A stretch of DNA of 64,000 nucleotides from Vigna angularis (lineage: Eukaryota > Streptophyta > Magnoliopsida > Fabales > Fabaceae), in NCBI RefSeq assembly GCF_016808095.1, contig NC_068977.1:8740479-8804478 (forward strand). Reading direction: 5' to 3'. Below, one piece after another: positions 1 to 11,331 of the stretch. The position numbers and the translations under genes were made by a program. The notes beneath the pieces were generated by a model, which was not told the origin of the DNA, did not search any database, and saw only the letters and a list, made by a program, of their open reading frames with translations. How positions within the stretch are numbered: the first letter of the stretch is position 1; each line of letters begins with the position of its first letter.

Positions 1-797
1 TGGGGAATGCTCCTCTTGCTTAAAATTTCTAATACAACAGCTTCATCTGCAGCTCCTAAGCTTCCTTCTCCAGTTTCATAGAGCCTCCTTGCATCACACT
101 TGGATATGTGATGGTTCACATCCACTTGGTGAGCTTTGTGCGATGCAGCCAATGCCACCAGAATCTACAAAAACCAAACCTATTTCTTTAAATTTACAAA
201 GAATTCATCAATCTAAGTATAATCCACATAAAGAATTAACATCATCTTTGATCTAAAACCTTAAAACAATAGATTTGTAGGTCTTGTTCCTTGTATTTAA
301 TTTTATTTTTAATTAATATGAAACTTAGACTTACACTTATATTCTTAAATTGAGTGATTATGATAATATCTCACCTTTTGAAACGGGTGTGGAGGATCCA
401 GATTGATAATATCTTGGTCCAACTGTCTCCTGAACATTCTGTGGTAGGCCTGTGTGATGAGAAGAACATGACTTGATTTTCTGCAAACGAAAATCTCCAC
501 AAGAGCCTTGAAATCGGTATCATCTTGCTGAAGAGACTCTCTAACCACAACAGCATCTCTGTCATGTGGGTCAAGCATCCACAAGGACAAGGCAGAACAG
601 TTCATGGAAGCACAAAACACATCTTCATACCTTTGAAGATAACTTACCAACTCCTCTCCATACATTGCCTTGAAGGTCTCTTTGAGCTTTTGTCTTTCAA
701 GGAGGGTTCTACAACTCAGAGATGGGATCATCTGACTCAAATCCCCCATGGAATCATGGATTCTCTTGCAATCATGTTCAAAACTGTGGTTTTTCAT
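1..797 (-). CDS. Plant annexin, N-terminal two exons (gene runs off the window start)
   Basis: Annexins are cytosolic proteins that bind acidic phospholipids, usually with calcium, at membranes. Exon 1 is 375-797 (141 codons). I start it at the ATG at 797, whose product begins [10 protein letters not shown]; an in-frame ATG at 845 would only add a poor leader. It ends at a GT donor (374-373) after the codons for FQK. Exon 2 follows an AG acceptor at 166-165, covers 164 to 1 and continues in phase with [15 protein letters not shown] and [12 protein letters not shown], which is the usual junction into annexin repeat 2. Repeat 1 contains [15 protein letters not shown] and [14 protein letters not shown], typical of plant annexins. 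The type II calcium loop normally near the start of repeat 1 (GLGTDE-like) is not evident, as in the divergent annexin D8/RJ4-like group. The remaining repeats lie outside the window. Family assignment is firm; the subclass is a guess. Confidence 0.88.
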
Positions 798-3699
798 TGT
801 AAGAATGTTGGTATCTGTGTGAGGAAATGAAGTGTATTTAAACAAGAATTACTTGAAGGGTAAGGCAGGAATCATACTTTTAGTTTAGTTTTTGTGCATT
901 GGATGGTAGAAAAATGGAATAGGGTGTAGTCATGAGACACTTATTGGTATAGAGTAGGGTTGAAAATAAAGTTGAAAAAGACAAAAGAAAATGAAGTTTC
1001 TATGCATTGAGTTGATGGTGATGTGTAACGCAGGTTGTACTTGTATGTGCGTGCCATGTGAAGTTTGTTTAGTAGCTGAACTTGTCATTGCTGTCCATGT
1101 AGACTCTCAGTCCCCCATAACACCTTTCCTAATATCATCTATTGTCATAATTACAAATTAAGAAGCTTTTTTAATAACTTTTTGTGAATAGATTATGTGT
1201 CATTATTTTATTAGTCTGTATGTTTGAAACAGATTAATAAGTTATCACAGTTGTAAAAAAAGTTATTAAAAAAAATTATCAAAAAAGTTATTAAAAAGAC
1301 ATTTTCCTTGTCATAATTCTCATTCATAATTTAAGGACTATGACATGTTAACTTTTTTTAATAACTTTTTAACAATAGATTACGTGTTTCTATTTTATTG
1401 GTCTGTATATTTGAAACAGATCAATCACAAGCTATCACATAAACAATGGTAAAAAATTGTAAAAAAAAAAAAATTGTTAAAAAAACATTTTCCATAATTT
1501 AATATCTCTTTTCCTTTCCATATTTTTCTTAATTATTTAATATTTTCTTTAGTTTTGTTTCTTAACGTGGTCTCACAATTTATTAGAAATACAATTTGTT
1601 AGAAATAGTCAATGTGATTTTCTCTGAGAATTAACATTGTTAGAAAATGATGACATGATAGAGTGATCTAATGTGTTTCTAAGAGAGAAAACGTATCTAT
1701 ATTATTTTCTCAAGTTATAGTCTTCTAGCGACCTTAATTATAAAAGACTACCTTCTTATAATAAATATTAAGTCCATACTTAATAAAAATAAAATTAAAG
1801 AAAATTATCTAACAATTGTCACAAACTTTAATATATTTTTGTTTTTAAAATTTTAAAATTGAATATATATGATTTTATTAATTCAACGAGGCTAATTGTT
1901 ATTTTTACATATTAAATAGAGCTGAAATTTGAGTTGAAACATAAATATTAGCATGAAACATTACCGTTGGATACGTTAAAAAAATTTAAAATAATTATTA
2001 TATTTATTTTTAAAATTTGAACATCAAACTAACTAAATTAAAGTTTGAAAAAAAAAGAATTTCAATTTTCTGTCTTAAAAGTTAAAATTATATTTAATAA
2101 CAAAATTGTAAAACTTTAATATTCAACTAGAACTACCCACATTTGAAGACTTTAGTAATGCAACTTTTTCTTTGAATGTTTGTGGACACATAAAATCATT
2201 AAATACGTTTAAGTTTATTATATAATGAATATATTTTTCTAGTAAAAAAATTGTTTTTAACTTCTTATGATTTATTAGCAGACCCATAAAAGAAAATTTA
2301 TAATTAAAAACCATATTCTCCTCTTGTTTAATTGAGAATTATAAATTTCTTCAATAGTCCATGAATGGTTATTTGACCTTTGAGGGTGATTTAAGAATGT
2401 ATTTCTTCTTTGTCGTTGTGCATTGAAAACTAATAATTTTCTCCTTTAGTTATAAAGATATTGTTAGAGCTCCAACATGTGGACTTTAAAGATTCCTACA
2501 AGCTTTTCTAGATATAGACAATGTAGCTTTTTAGACTTTTCCAACATTGTTAATTGTGACCTCTTCTACAGGAAAACTACATAGTATCTTACCAATGTCA
2601 CCAACAGTACAATGATATTTTCTTAGTGAATATTGTACTTCGTCTAATAGGATTTCAAATTTCTTAAACATTTTTTTCTATGTTTTCTTCTTCTACATTA
2701 AATAACTCATATTGTCAAGTAAGTAGATTAATTTTTTCTTTCATTTTTAACTAAGTTGAACTCTCGTACATTATTAAAATAATTGATATTTTTATTCACC
2801 TTCTATTCTAAACTGATCCTTTCATTTGAAATTAAAAAAAAATTAATGTATATAGAAGTATAAAATTATAATAAAAATTTAATTCAATTTACATTCGGGT
2901 AATTTTGTGAAATGTTATTAACAAAATAATTTAAATATCATTTTCAATTTTATAAATTAATTACTTCCTAGTTAATAATTTCCAGTTTTTATTCATACAC
3001 GTTAATAATAAAAATAAACTAAGCATATATAATTAATTAAAATAAATAAATTGGAATATTTTCTTGCATTACATAAACTAATCACTTTATAACTATTTAT
3101 TATTCAAAAAACATATCAGTAATTCATTATATAACATAATTACTTTTAATTTCTTTTTAAGTCACATCAATTATTTCTACTTCAAATCTTCTACTTAAAT
3201 CTATTCATTTTCTCTATCTTCTTCTCTTTTTTATTTTTTCCTTTCCACCCACTCTGATGAGATGATACTTCTTTATCTTCTTAAGATCACAAATACATAA
3301 GTTTCTTTAAACTGAGTTTCCTATGGTGAATGTTAACTATTGAGAAAGAGAATTATTTCACGACCTTGAAACTTATCAAGTTTCAAATCTATTTTGAAGA
3401 AAATAGCTAAGAGAAAATTGTTTTTTTTTTTTGTTAAAGGTGTATCTATTAACACACCACCTATAATTTATTTTGGGAGAAAGGTTAATTACCAATTTTG
3501 AAAAGTGAAAATGAATAATCCAATCCAATGAAGACATTTGGGATGGTATTTCTAATGAGTTATATATTTTAATGCATAAATTTTATGATTCTCATTGGAT
3601 TGATTTGACTATAATATTAAAAATCATATGGCACAATATGTTGTAAGTTCAAGAGCATTATCTACACTTAATTTTGATTATTTTTTCGTGTTTGTCAAT
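798..3699. other. AT-rich intergenic DNA
   Basis: The first few hundred bases should hold the annexin 5' UTR and promoter. The rest is very AT-rich, with short open frames full of low-complexity residues and no recognisable domain. The only structure I see is the local duplication at about 1143-1500. Confidence 0.6.
1143..1500. repeat. Diverged local duplication, two copies of about 170 bp
   Basis: Two adjacent blocks share the same order of words: TGTCATAATT, a run of TTTTTTTAATAACTTTTT, AATAGATTA(T/C)GTGT, TTTTATT(A/G)GTCTGTAT, TTTGAAACAGAT and a tail of AAAAAGTTATTAAAA/TTGTAAAAA words ending ACATTTTCC. The blocks start near 1143 and 1311. Part of each block can pair with its own tail (TTAATAACTTTTT against AAAAAGTTATTAA), which suggests a MITE-like origin, but I could not fix ends or a target duplication. 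Confidence 0.5.
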
Positions 3700-4560
3700 A
3701 TAGAAGTCTCAAGGAAACATCGAATGTCTTGAAAGTTACTCATGAAAAAAAAATGATATTAAAAGAATAAGAACATATATTTGGTGCAAGAATACGATAT
3801 TTTTTCCATTTGCAATAAAGTGAGGCTATTTTAGATGTGCAGAAAATTGCTTATCCACATTATAAATCATCTCATTGAACTTGTAAAGATTTTAAGAAGG
3901 AATATACTATTCAAATAAAAGTAATTGCCCCAATGAGTCTTTCATCTTTGTGTTTGCATGATGAGATATCAAAAGCTAAAATTAAATACATTTTTTACCA
4001 AAAATTTAATTACCAAAGGAAGAAAGGAATAATACTAAAAAACGATTGTATAGCAAGAAGAATCACTTGGGGAAACCCTTAAGATGGAAGTGACTAAAAA
4101 AAAATTGTCCCATTTACTTAAAAAGTTCGAAAGATATTTTGAAAGCAAGAATAAAAATAAAAACTTCACACAATCAAAGTACTTTCATAAAAGAAAAAAA
4201 AAATGATTATAATCCTCGTAATTTCATTTGTTTTGGTTGTGGTGAATAAGGACGCACAAGGATTCATTGTCCAAATACAAAAAAAAAAAAATGAGAGATT
4301 TAAAAACAAGAAAAACATAATAAAAAAGCTTGTGTAGCATAGGATGACAATAATGCATCTTATCAAGTGGTTATTTCAAAGTTAATGAAGGAGTTAACTT
4401 GTGTCTCATGATTGATAGTGAAACTTCTAACTATATGAGTAATTTTGAATTTGAAATTGACTCTAGTTATACCAACTCTTATATGCATTTAATGAAATAC
4501 ATCACGAGTAAAATAAGTTGTCATATTCAAATAATATACTACTAGAAGGTGTAAACATGA
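3700..4560 (+). pseudogene. Decayed copia-type gag relic with a broken zinc knuckle
   Basis: At 4229-4270 a frame reads C-F-G-C-G-E-stop-G-R-T-R-I-H-C. This is the retroviral CX2CX4HX4C knuckle in which the histidine has become arginine and a stop codon has entered. It is preceded by a lysine- and asparagine-rich stretch and followed by PNTKKK-like residues, as in plant copia gag proteins. The surrounding sequence is full of frameshifts, so the limits are approximate. It cannot encode a working protein. Confidence 0.5.
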
Positions 4561-5838
4561 AAGTGGATTACTTTAGAAATTGAAAAAATCAAAATCTAAT
4601 TATGAAGTATTAAGAATTATTTACACAAGTTTTTCATGTATTCTGCTTCTACTTCTCAATGTGCATTTTCAAATGTGAAATCGTAAGGTTAAAAGAATAT
4701 GAAACGTAAATGCTACTCCTAGAATATTATATGCCAAATAAAAAAAATTGAATTAAAAAATAAAGAGGAAAATTCAAATTCTAAATCAAAATGAAATCTT
4801 ACGACATTTCTCCATGGCAAAAAATATGAGACTTTCTAGAGCACATACATTTCACAAAGTTTTGGAGTCCAAATAAAGTCAATTTTCAACTAATAATTAC
4901 TATTTACAACCGAAAGTAAAAGAAAAAATAAACCCTAGATTTTACATAATTAAAAATATAAAAACAAAAAATAATTTTGTATGTTAAAGATGTTTTAGTC
5001 CATGTAAAATTGAAACTCATCTATTTTTCAAACTTTGATACATTTTAATTTCTAAACTATATAAATCAACAAAGATAGTTTTCTTAATCTAATAACGCTA
5101 ATTTTATTGAACATATTAAATAATGTTTTAGACCCACATTTAAGTTAAAATACGTCAAAATAATATAAACAATCCAAACGTCATTCTAAAATGTATTTGA
5201 TAAGTAAAACAAAATTAATGTAATTGAGATAGAATAACTATATACATTAATTTTTAAAATTTAGAAACAAAAATTATATTAAAGATAGATTAGGAAATGA
5301 AAAAGATATTTAATATTTTATTAATGAATAAAAATATTTTATCTATGTAGATACATGAGTTGATGATTTTGTATCCTTTCTCTTCCTTTTTTTAGTAATT
5401 AACCAAGACTCATCTACTACTTCCGTAGTTATGAGATACGTAAAATCTACAAGAAAAATTACTCAAATACGGGAAACAAATAGAGTTATAGTAACATTAA
5501 AAAAATGTGGACGTAGTAGACTCTTAAAATATAGAATTAACTATAAATAAAAATATCATTTTTATATAAATTTATATATGTGAACTATTAGAACTTAAAA
5601 AATATACATAAAAAAGTTGTTTGAATTCTTGTATAGATTTCAAATTCACATTGGTGTGTTGAGTTAATAAGAAGTAGGGGTGGGTATGGATTAAATCCAA
5701 TTTAAATCTAAATTATATCTTTTAAGCAACTAATTTGAAATTTTGTAGATCCAAATCTAAATAATTGGATTAAAATTATATTTAAATCTGTATTTTCAAA
5801 GAAAATAATTTAGATGTTTATAAATCAGTCTAGTATCA
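4561..5838. other. AT-rich intergenic DNA, nothing recognised
   Basis: Very AT-rich, without a long open frame, clear repeat or conserved motif that I can identify. Confidence 0.5.
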
Positions 5839-5847
5839 ATTATAGAA

Positions 5848-6021
5848 GGATAATGATACTTTGACAACATTTTAACATCATCTACGTGTCATTTTGTGAT
5901 TGGTCTAAAATTACTTCATAATCAATAATAATAATCATAAACACCAATATGGACCAATTACAAAATGACACGGAGGTGTTAAAATTGTTGTAAAAAAAAT
6001 GTTGTCAAAGTATCATTATCC
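5848..6021. mobile_element. Mutator-type MITE, 174 bp
   Basis: The ends are inverted repeats: GGATAATGATACTTTGACAA on the left and its complement, ending TTGTCAAAGTATCATTATCC, on the right. The flanks are 9-bp near-duplications, ATTATAGAA (5839-5847) and ATTACACAA (6022-6030), matching at 7 of 9 positions; nine bases is the Mutator signature. The interior has no coding capacity. Its tip resembles the tip of the large Mutator-like element at 10171 (GGAAAATGATACTTGAACAA). Confidence 0.75.
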
Positions 6022-6287
6022 ATTACACAAAATTGATAGTTTTTTTAATATCAGTTCTAAGAATAACTTTTACAGTGAAAATTTATTGAAAAATCTTCCA
6101 AATTTCATAAATATGCAATTAATTAATAATTTTTTTTAAAAAGTAAGTTTTTCATATTTAGCACATGTTTTCTGTAGACTTCTATATAATGTTTGATACA
6201 CGTCTTTCTTGATCCTGGGTGCACAAGAGCAAAATGATATATTATTTAAAAGATTAATATTAAAACATGAAGATAAATTATTATACA

Positions 6288-6288
6288 T

Positions 6289-6350
<62 letters not shown>
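6288..6350. repeat. (AC)n(AT)n microsatellite
   Basis: A short CA tract runs directly into 50 bases of pure AT dinucleotides (6301-6350). The frames with isoleucine-tyrosine repeats across it are artefacts. Confidence 0.95.
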
Positions 6351-6354
<4 letters not shown>

Positions 6355-8655
6355 TGTGTATGTTCCTTCTAGGAAAAGAAATATTATACACTTATACACT
6401 TATTAAGATTAGGAAAAGGAAAACTCCAAAACTCCCGCATTAACTCAGAAATATAATATGATTATGCTAGCTTATATGCAAACTTACTAATATTTATAAT
6501 TTCATCTTTAAAAGGATCACATTAAAATAACTTTTATATTCCTAATTAATATATATTTAAATAAATTATATTTTTTATCTGAGTGTATCTATTATTACAT
6601 TGAATAAAATTTCACCACTAGTAAACATATTTATTATCGTTAATTTTCAATTATATTTTATGTACAATTAAATTTGAAAAGATATACCTAATTTTAAAAT
6701 CAACATCAAGTCAAATCATATAAATCAAAACTATTTTCTTATAGAAATATGGATTTCGACTTATCCAATTATTTGAATTAGAATCTATAAAAACTCAATC
6801 TAGCTTTTTTTAGAAAATACAGATTTAAATTTAGTTTCAATCCAATTTATTTCTAAACCCATTTTGTGAATTTTTTGACTACAGAGTAGTAGCTGAAGGG
6901 CAAGAGGGCAACAATAGAAAACACTCCTGAGCACAAAACTTAGAAAAACCGAAAATCAAAAGAGAAAAATTTCATAATGGCTTGCACGAAATTTTTAGTT
7001 ACAAGAGGGCATTCCGTATATTAGTTACAAGGACACCTTGAATGATTTTATAATATAGAAAAACTTGTAATTGACATGGCATTGATCTTGTTTTGGGCAT
7101 ACCACTTAGTTCATTTCCAAAATACAGAACACTCTTGAACCTCTTGACAAAGGGAAGGAGTCACAAAAAGAAAAAAAGGTTATACAGAGCTACACGCAAA
7201 AAAAATAAAAAATAAAGCAAGGATAAACAGTAATGTCTGTTCCAAAACGGCAATAACTTCATTTACCACCTTCACTTGCTTTCAAAAGATCTGCAAGTTA
7301 AGATGATAGTCAATTCAAAATCATCCACAACAACGAATCAGTACATTATACTACTTTATATGGTCAACACTAGGGTTAAAAAAGTTCAAAACCAAGTTAT
7401 TGATTTCTGTTGAGGGTTTGGGCTTTCAGCAAAACTAAAACGGAGGAGAATAATGTCTGGAAAAAGACTCATTAATCAAATGTTGTGAACTACAAATAAT
7501 GTCAACAGAGATGTACCAAAGTGTGACCTGCTTCCATCAGAGAAAAAAAAGTGAATTTGAAAAGTCAGACCGTTGGATTCTGGAATTATCTACCTTAAAG
7601 GAAGGAGAATCAATGCCTTGGGGGATGGAGTGATGAACTTGCCTAACTAACATCTTCCTGAATGATTGCAAGAGAAGTTGTAAAAAGAGAAATAAAACAA
7701 ATAACCAGAAGAGAAGTTCGATTCTTTCCTTTTTCTTCTTCAACTAGTAGCTATATAGTATTGAGGGGAGGTTAGTGACTTAAGAAAAAAATAAGGAGGC
7801 TCGTTAGTGACATTTAAACAAATATCAAGGAGGTTAATATGATCAGTCCAAGAGATTATGAGCAGAAAACTACACGTCGTAAAGAGCATATATGCATTAG
7901 CAATTTTAGAAGTATCACAACATAAATTGCACCTTTGAAGGATAAGCACCAAAGGAGCAGAGGCAAATTTGCATGACATTGCATTAGACAGTCAACACAA
8001 AAACACAAAACGCTTCATTCCATCATCCCCATCCAAGCCTGGATGAGAATGAATGTTCCTGCCATGCCAAATTGCAAACCCAAACTGAACATACTGTCAA
8101 CACTAGCACCACATATTCTTCATCAGAGTTAACAAAAGTTGCTAAATGTTTGCTAGAATTAAAAGAGGCTACGATCCCAGGTGCATGAAATGGCCTCCCA
8201 TATAAACAGCAGGATCAAAGATTATGACAAAACCCTCCATGCACAATTAATCAGGACCACAAACTTACAAAATCAGACCAGTACTGCGTTTCGTGCAAGG
8301 TAGTTTGGTCTATTTGTTCAAATTTTTTATAAAGAAATATTCTTTAATAGCATAATCACTTATCAGCAAAATTTTACATATTGGGCTAAACTTGTTTTCA
8401 AAAAGCAAAAGCAATTTCCCGCTTTCTCTTCTTATGTAATAACATTTTTAAGCACAAACAAACAGACCCAGCAATAAAAACGGTAAATGTGTGTACTTTG
8501 GAGTTAGAGAGAACAGGCAATGGACTGTGCAGAAAGTTTTCACAACACTTAGCAAAAGAAGACTATGCCACATACACCAAAATTACAATAATCCACAAAA
8601 GGAATGATACATAGAGTACCAAAGGACCAATAAACGATACCTAACACAATGAATC
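6351..8655. other. Downstream region of the GeBP-like gene, possible 3' UTR with an intron
   Basis: From about 6890 the base composition becomes less extreme, as in transcribed flanks. On the minus strand CTTAACTTGCAG at about 7291-7302 is a good acceptor followed by TGAAAGCAAGTGAAGG-like exon sequence without a long frame, so a spliced 3' UTR is possible. No protein domain is visible on either strand. This is inference only. Confidence 0.3.
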
Positions 8656-9792
8656 CTAATTGTTGGATGATTGTAGGGCTTCAGATACCAACTTAATCTG
8701 CTCCCCAATCAGTAGAGAGCGATTCGCAAGTAGCTCCATCTCAGAATATTGCAACACTTTCCACCTTCTCTCCAATTCCTTCCTCTTGGATTCTCCAATC
8801 AAAGTAAGTCCTCTCTTCATCTCATCCTCATCCAGCTCTTTAAAACAAGAAATACTGCTGTAAAGCAAACTCACGTCACAACTTTCAGGCGCCGGCAACG
8901 CCAGCAGCGGCGCTGATGGCTGCGACGGAACTTTGTCCTCGGCTTTTGATTCCTTCTTTTGAGTCTTGGTAACGTATTTCGCAAGAGGCTTGGGCTTTTC
9001 CACCAGTCCGTTGGGCCATTCACCCCAAATCTTCTTGGATAATTCATACACGGCCCGGTCGTGAGGCCTCAACAACCGAGGCCAAATCCCTTTCTTCTTT
9101 TTCGCCTCACGAGTCTCGAACTTCTTCTTCATCCGTCGAATCTTCTCCTTCAGCTGATGGCTGGAAACCTCCACGTGGAGTGACTTCTTAATGAAGTTGT
9201 GGAAAGCGTCGACGTACCTATAAGCCTCTTGTCCGGTCTTTGAGATGAACTCAAGTATGCCCTTAAGAATGCCGACCTCGTCTTCTTCGCTCCAGATCCT
9301 CTGGAACAACACCCTCGTTTGCCCGCCGGACTTCTTCCCGTCCTCCTCTGTCTCGTCGTTAGCAACGGAGGGAGAAGGAGCCTCAGCTGGTTTCTTTTTC
9401 GCGCGTTTCGGCTCAGTTACGTGGGCTGGGCGCTTGGATCCCGGTTTCACCGGCGTGGAGGAACGCTGGGCTTGGACCTTGGGCTGGGGTAGGTCCGTGG
9501 GCTTCGGTTTGGGTTTGACTCGAGCTGGTTCCGAGTCAGTGTCGGGTTCGGATTCAGATGAGTAGGACTTGGGGTGAGGCTTGGAGGGATGGTTTGCAGA
9601 AGCAGGGAGAGTGGAAAGTTTCTTCTCGTCTTCTTCTGAAGAATCGTCTTCCTCTTCAGAGGAAGAAACCTGTGGTGCTGCTGCATGCTGTTGAGAAGAA
9701 TGCGGTCGGTCATCATCTTCCTCAGATTCGGAGGAGGAAGCAGTTGAAGGATCTTCCACCGGTGCAGGGCGCTGCTTCGGCTTCTTTGTCAT
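8656..9792 (-). CDS. GeBP/STOREKEEPER-family (DUF573) transcription factor
   Basis: Plant-specific nuclear DNA-binding protein related to GLABROUS1 enhancer-binding protein and STOREKEEPER; family members act in leaf cell fate, cytokinin response and sugar-responsive promoters. The 378-residue frame is complete and intronless, as usual in the family. Residues 18-58 are acidic and serine-rich (SESEEDDD, SSSEEEDDSSEEDE). Residues 90-136 are proline/lysine-rich with a likely nuclear signal (PKRAKKK). The DUF573 domain spans about 161-260 (LFQRIWSEEDEVGILKGI, then YVDAFHNFIKKSL and LKEKIRRMKKKFE, ending SKKIWGEW). The C-terminus (about 345-375) is a heptad-like leucine-rich helix suited to dimerisation. 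The codons are richer in G+C than their surroundings, which marks a real conserved exon. The exact member of the family cannot be told. Confidence 0.93.
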   Translation of the reverse strand: MTKKPKQRPAPVEDPSTASSSESEEDDDRPHSSQQHAAAPQVSSSEEEDDSSEEDEKKLSTLPASANHPSKPHPKSYSSESEPDTDSEPARVKPKPKPTDLPQPKVQAQRSSTPVKPGSKRPAHVTEPKRAKKKPAEAPSPSVANDETEEDGKKSGGQTRVLFQRIWSEEDEVGILKGILEFISKTGQEAYRYVDAFHNFIKKSLHVEVSSHQLKEKIRRMKKKFETREAKKKKGIWPRLLRPHDRAVYELSKKIWGEWPNGLVEKPKPLAKYVTKTQKKESKAEDKVPSQPSAPLLALPAPESCDVSLLYSSISCFKELDEDEMKRGLTLIGESKRKELERRWKVLQYSEMELLANRSLLIGEQIKLVSEALQSSNN

Positions 9793-10161
9793 GGTCGAAA
9801 ATTTGGGAATTTAGGGTTAGCGGGGAGTGACAGTGAGAGAGAACTCAACACAGAAAAGTGGACAGGTTATACACACGGGAACAAGAGAACCAACACAAAA
9901 CATATAATAAAATTAATTCTTTTTATAAATAAGACTAAATATTATTATTTCTTTACCTAAAACTTTTTAGTTATTACTTCCTGGTTTCTCTTTGTTTTTG
10001 TTGTTTGATATCATTATTACATGTTCTATTTTCTGTTTTTTTTTTTCATTTTTGTTCTACTTATTTTGCTTTCATTATTTATTTTACCGCTTTTGTGATT
10101 TTTTGGAATTTTGTTTTATGCAAATGATTTTACATTGCTTACTTCTTTTAAATGTTTGTCT
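9793..10161 (-). promoter_or_regulatory. 5' UTR and proximal upstream region of the GeBP-like gene
   Basis: Immediately upstream of the ATG the minus strand carries CT-rich leader sequence (TCTCTCACTGTCACTCCCC), typical of plant 5' UTRs. The AT-rich promoter is cut short by the Mutator-like element that begins at 10171, only about 380 bp upstream of the start codon. No exact TATA box can be assigned. Confidence 0.4.
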
Positions 10162-10170
10162 ATTTCTATG

Positions 10171-10800
10171 GGAAAATGATACTTGAACAACCTCTTTTGA
10201 CAACATTTAGACACAGGACAAGTGTTTAAATGCTATTGGTCCAGGTGGAAAATGGTTTTAGATTTTTTAATGACGTGGAAAGAGATTTCAGTCGCAGAGA
10301 GGTTTCAAATTTGAGGGTTTCATTTTCAGTTTTGGAATTTGAATTTGGGGCATTGGTAGAGAGAGAAGAGAAGCTTGAGAGAGAGCGGGAACCCTAGAGT
10401 GAGAGTGCCGCCGGAGTCCGTCTTCCTCCGACCAGCCACGATTGCCGTCGGAGTTCGTGTTCCTCCGACCAGCCACGAGTGCCGCCAGAGTCCGTCTTCG
10501 TCGGACCAGCCATGAGTGCCGTCGTTCTGCCCGAAGGTTCCGCCATTTCGAAGCACCGTTCAACGCCGAAACCACCATTGACATGGGTTTTAAAGCTTCT
10601 CGTCGTTTGTTTCGCTACAACCTCCGTTTGGAAGCACTGTCGTAGGTGAAAACCACCATTGAAGATGAAAAAACATAGTTTGTAAGTTTACGTGGTTCGT
10701 TTTGATTTTCTTTTCTTGTTGTTGTTTGGTGATTTTCACTTATTTTAAATATTTGAATTTTTTTTATCATTTCGGGATTGTTGTATTTTTTGGGTGCAAA
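10171..10800 (+). repeat. Left terminal inverted arm of the large MULE
   Basis: Matches the reverse complement of 16200-16826 nearly throughout. It includes the CTTTTGACAACATTTAGACAC tip region, a CAAATTTGAGGGTTTCATTT block, a GC-rich 37-bp minisatellite and an intron-like AT-rich inner end. A 98-codon frame readable on the minus strand here has a counterpart in the other arm, but it follows the repeat and is not convincing as a gene. Confidence 0.88.
10405..10515. repeat. 37-bp minisatellite, three units, in the left MULE arm
   Basis: Three units start at 10405, 10442 and 10479. Each begins (G/T)TGCCG(C/T)C and ends ACCAGCCA(C/T)GA. The same three units occur in reverse complement in the right arm at about 16482-16592. 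They are much more GC-rich than the rest of the element. Confidence 0.85.
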
Positions 10801-10841
10801 GTTACAAAAATTTTACACGCGAAATACTTTTAATTGTTATG

Positions 10842-10957
10842 CAGGTGATGTCAATGAAACATATTTTATAGGAAATGTTGATGAAGATTCTCGCCAAGTA
10901 GTAAAATACACTTATGAGTTCTTGGAGAAGGAAATATTCATTGGTATATATCCATTT
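10842..10957 (+). pseudogene. Unrecognised exon-like segment in the left MULE arm
   Basis: After a good acceptor (TTGTTATGCAG) a frame stays open and reads GDVNETYFIGNVDEDSRQVV and then KYTYEFLEKEIFIG up to a possible GT donor near 10950. Composition and residues look like true coding sequence. I cannot name the source protein. The segment is absent from the right arm, so it is either a separate captured exon or was deleted from the other arm. Confidence 0.35.
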
Positions 10958-11331
10958 GATATCAATTATCGCAGTCATAAATTTCTTGCTTGTTATGTCT
11001 GATGTGTATCATAAATTTTCTTATTCATAAATAAAAACTACATATGATCTTAAAATTGTTGATTTGGCCATTCTCTTCAATCCCAAATTTTAAGGTAATA
11101 AAGCACATTGTCATTAACATAATAAATTAGGACATAAGAACATGTTGAGTAAGTAGTGAATCATACCATATGAGCTACTCGGTATGTTGTAGATAAGCAT
11201 GTATTGAAACTATTAATAGTTGATGTTTATGGATGACCATACAAGTATGCATTTTGCATTCGGATTATATTGTGCTTATTTGGTTTGAAATACTTTATAA
11301 TTAAAATGTATATATATTCACTTCAAATTGA

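Noticed and set aside
6136..6406. Open frames on both strands across the AC/AT tract
   Set aside because: They consist of IYIYIY repeats from a microsatellite and have no conserved sequence.
8660..9830. Plus-strand and alternative-frame ORFs opposite the GeBP-like gene
   Set aside because: They are shadows of a biased, GC-rich coding exon; none shows a domain, while the minus-strand frame has the full DUF573 domain.
10288..10584. 98-codon frame in the left MULE arm, with a near copy at 16413-16709
   Set aside because: Present in both arms because the DNA is an inverted repeat; rich in arginine from a 37-bp minisatellite, with no recognised motif.
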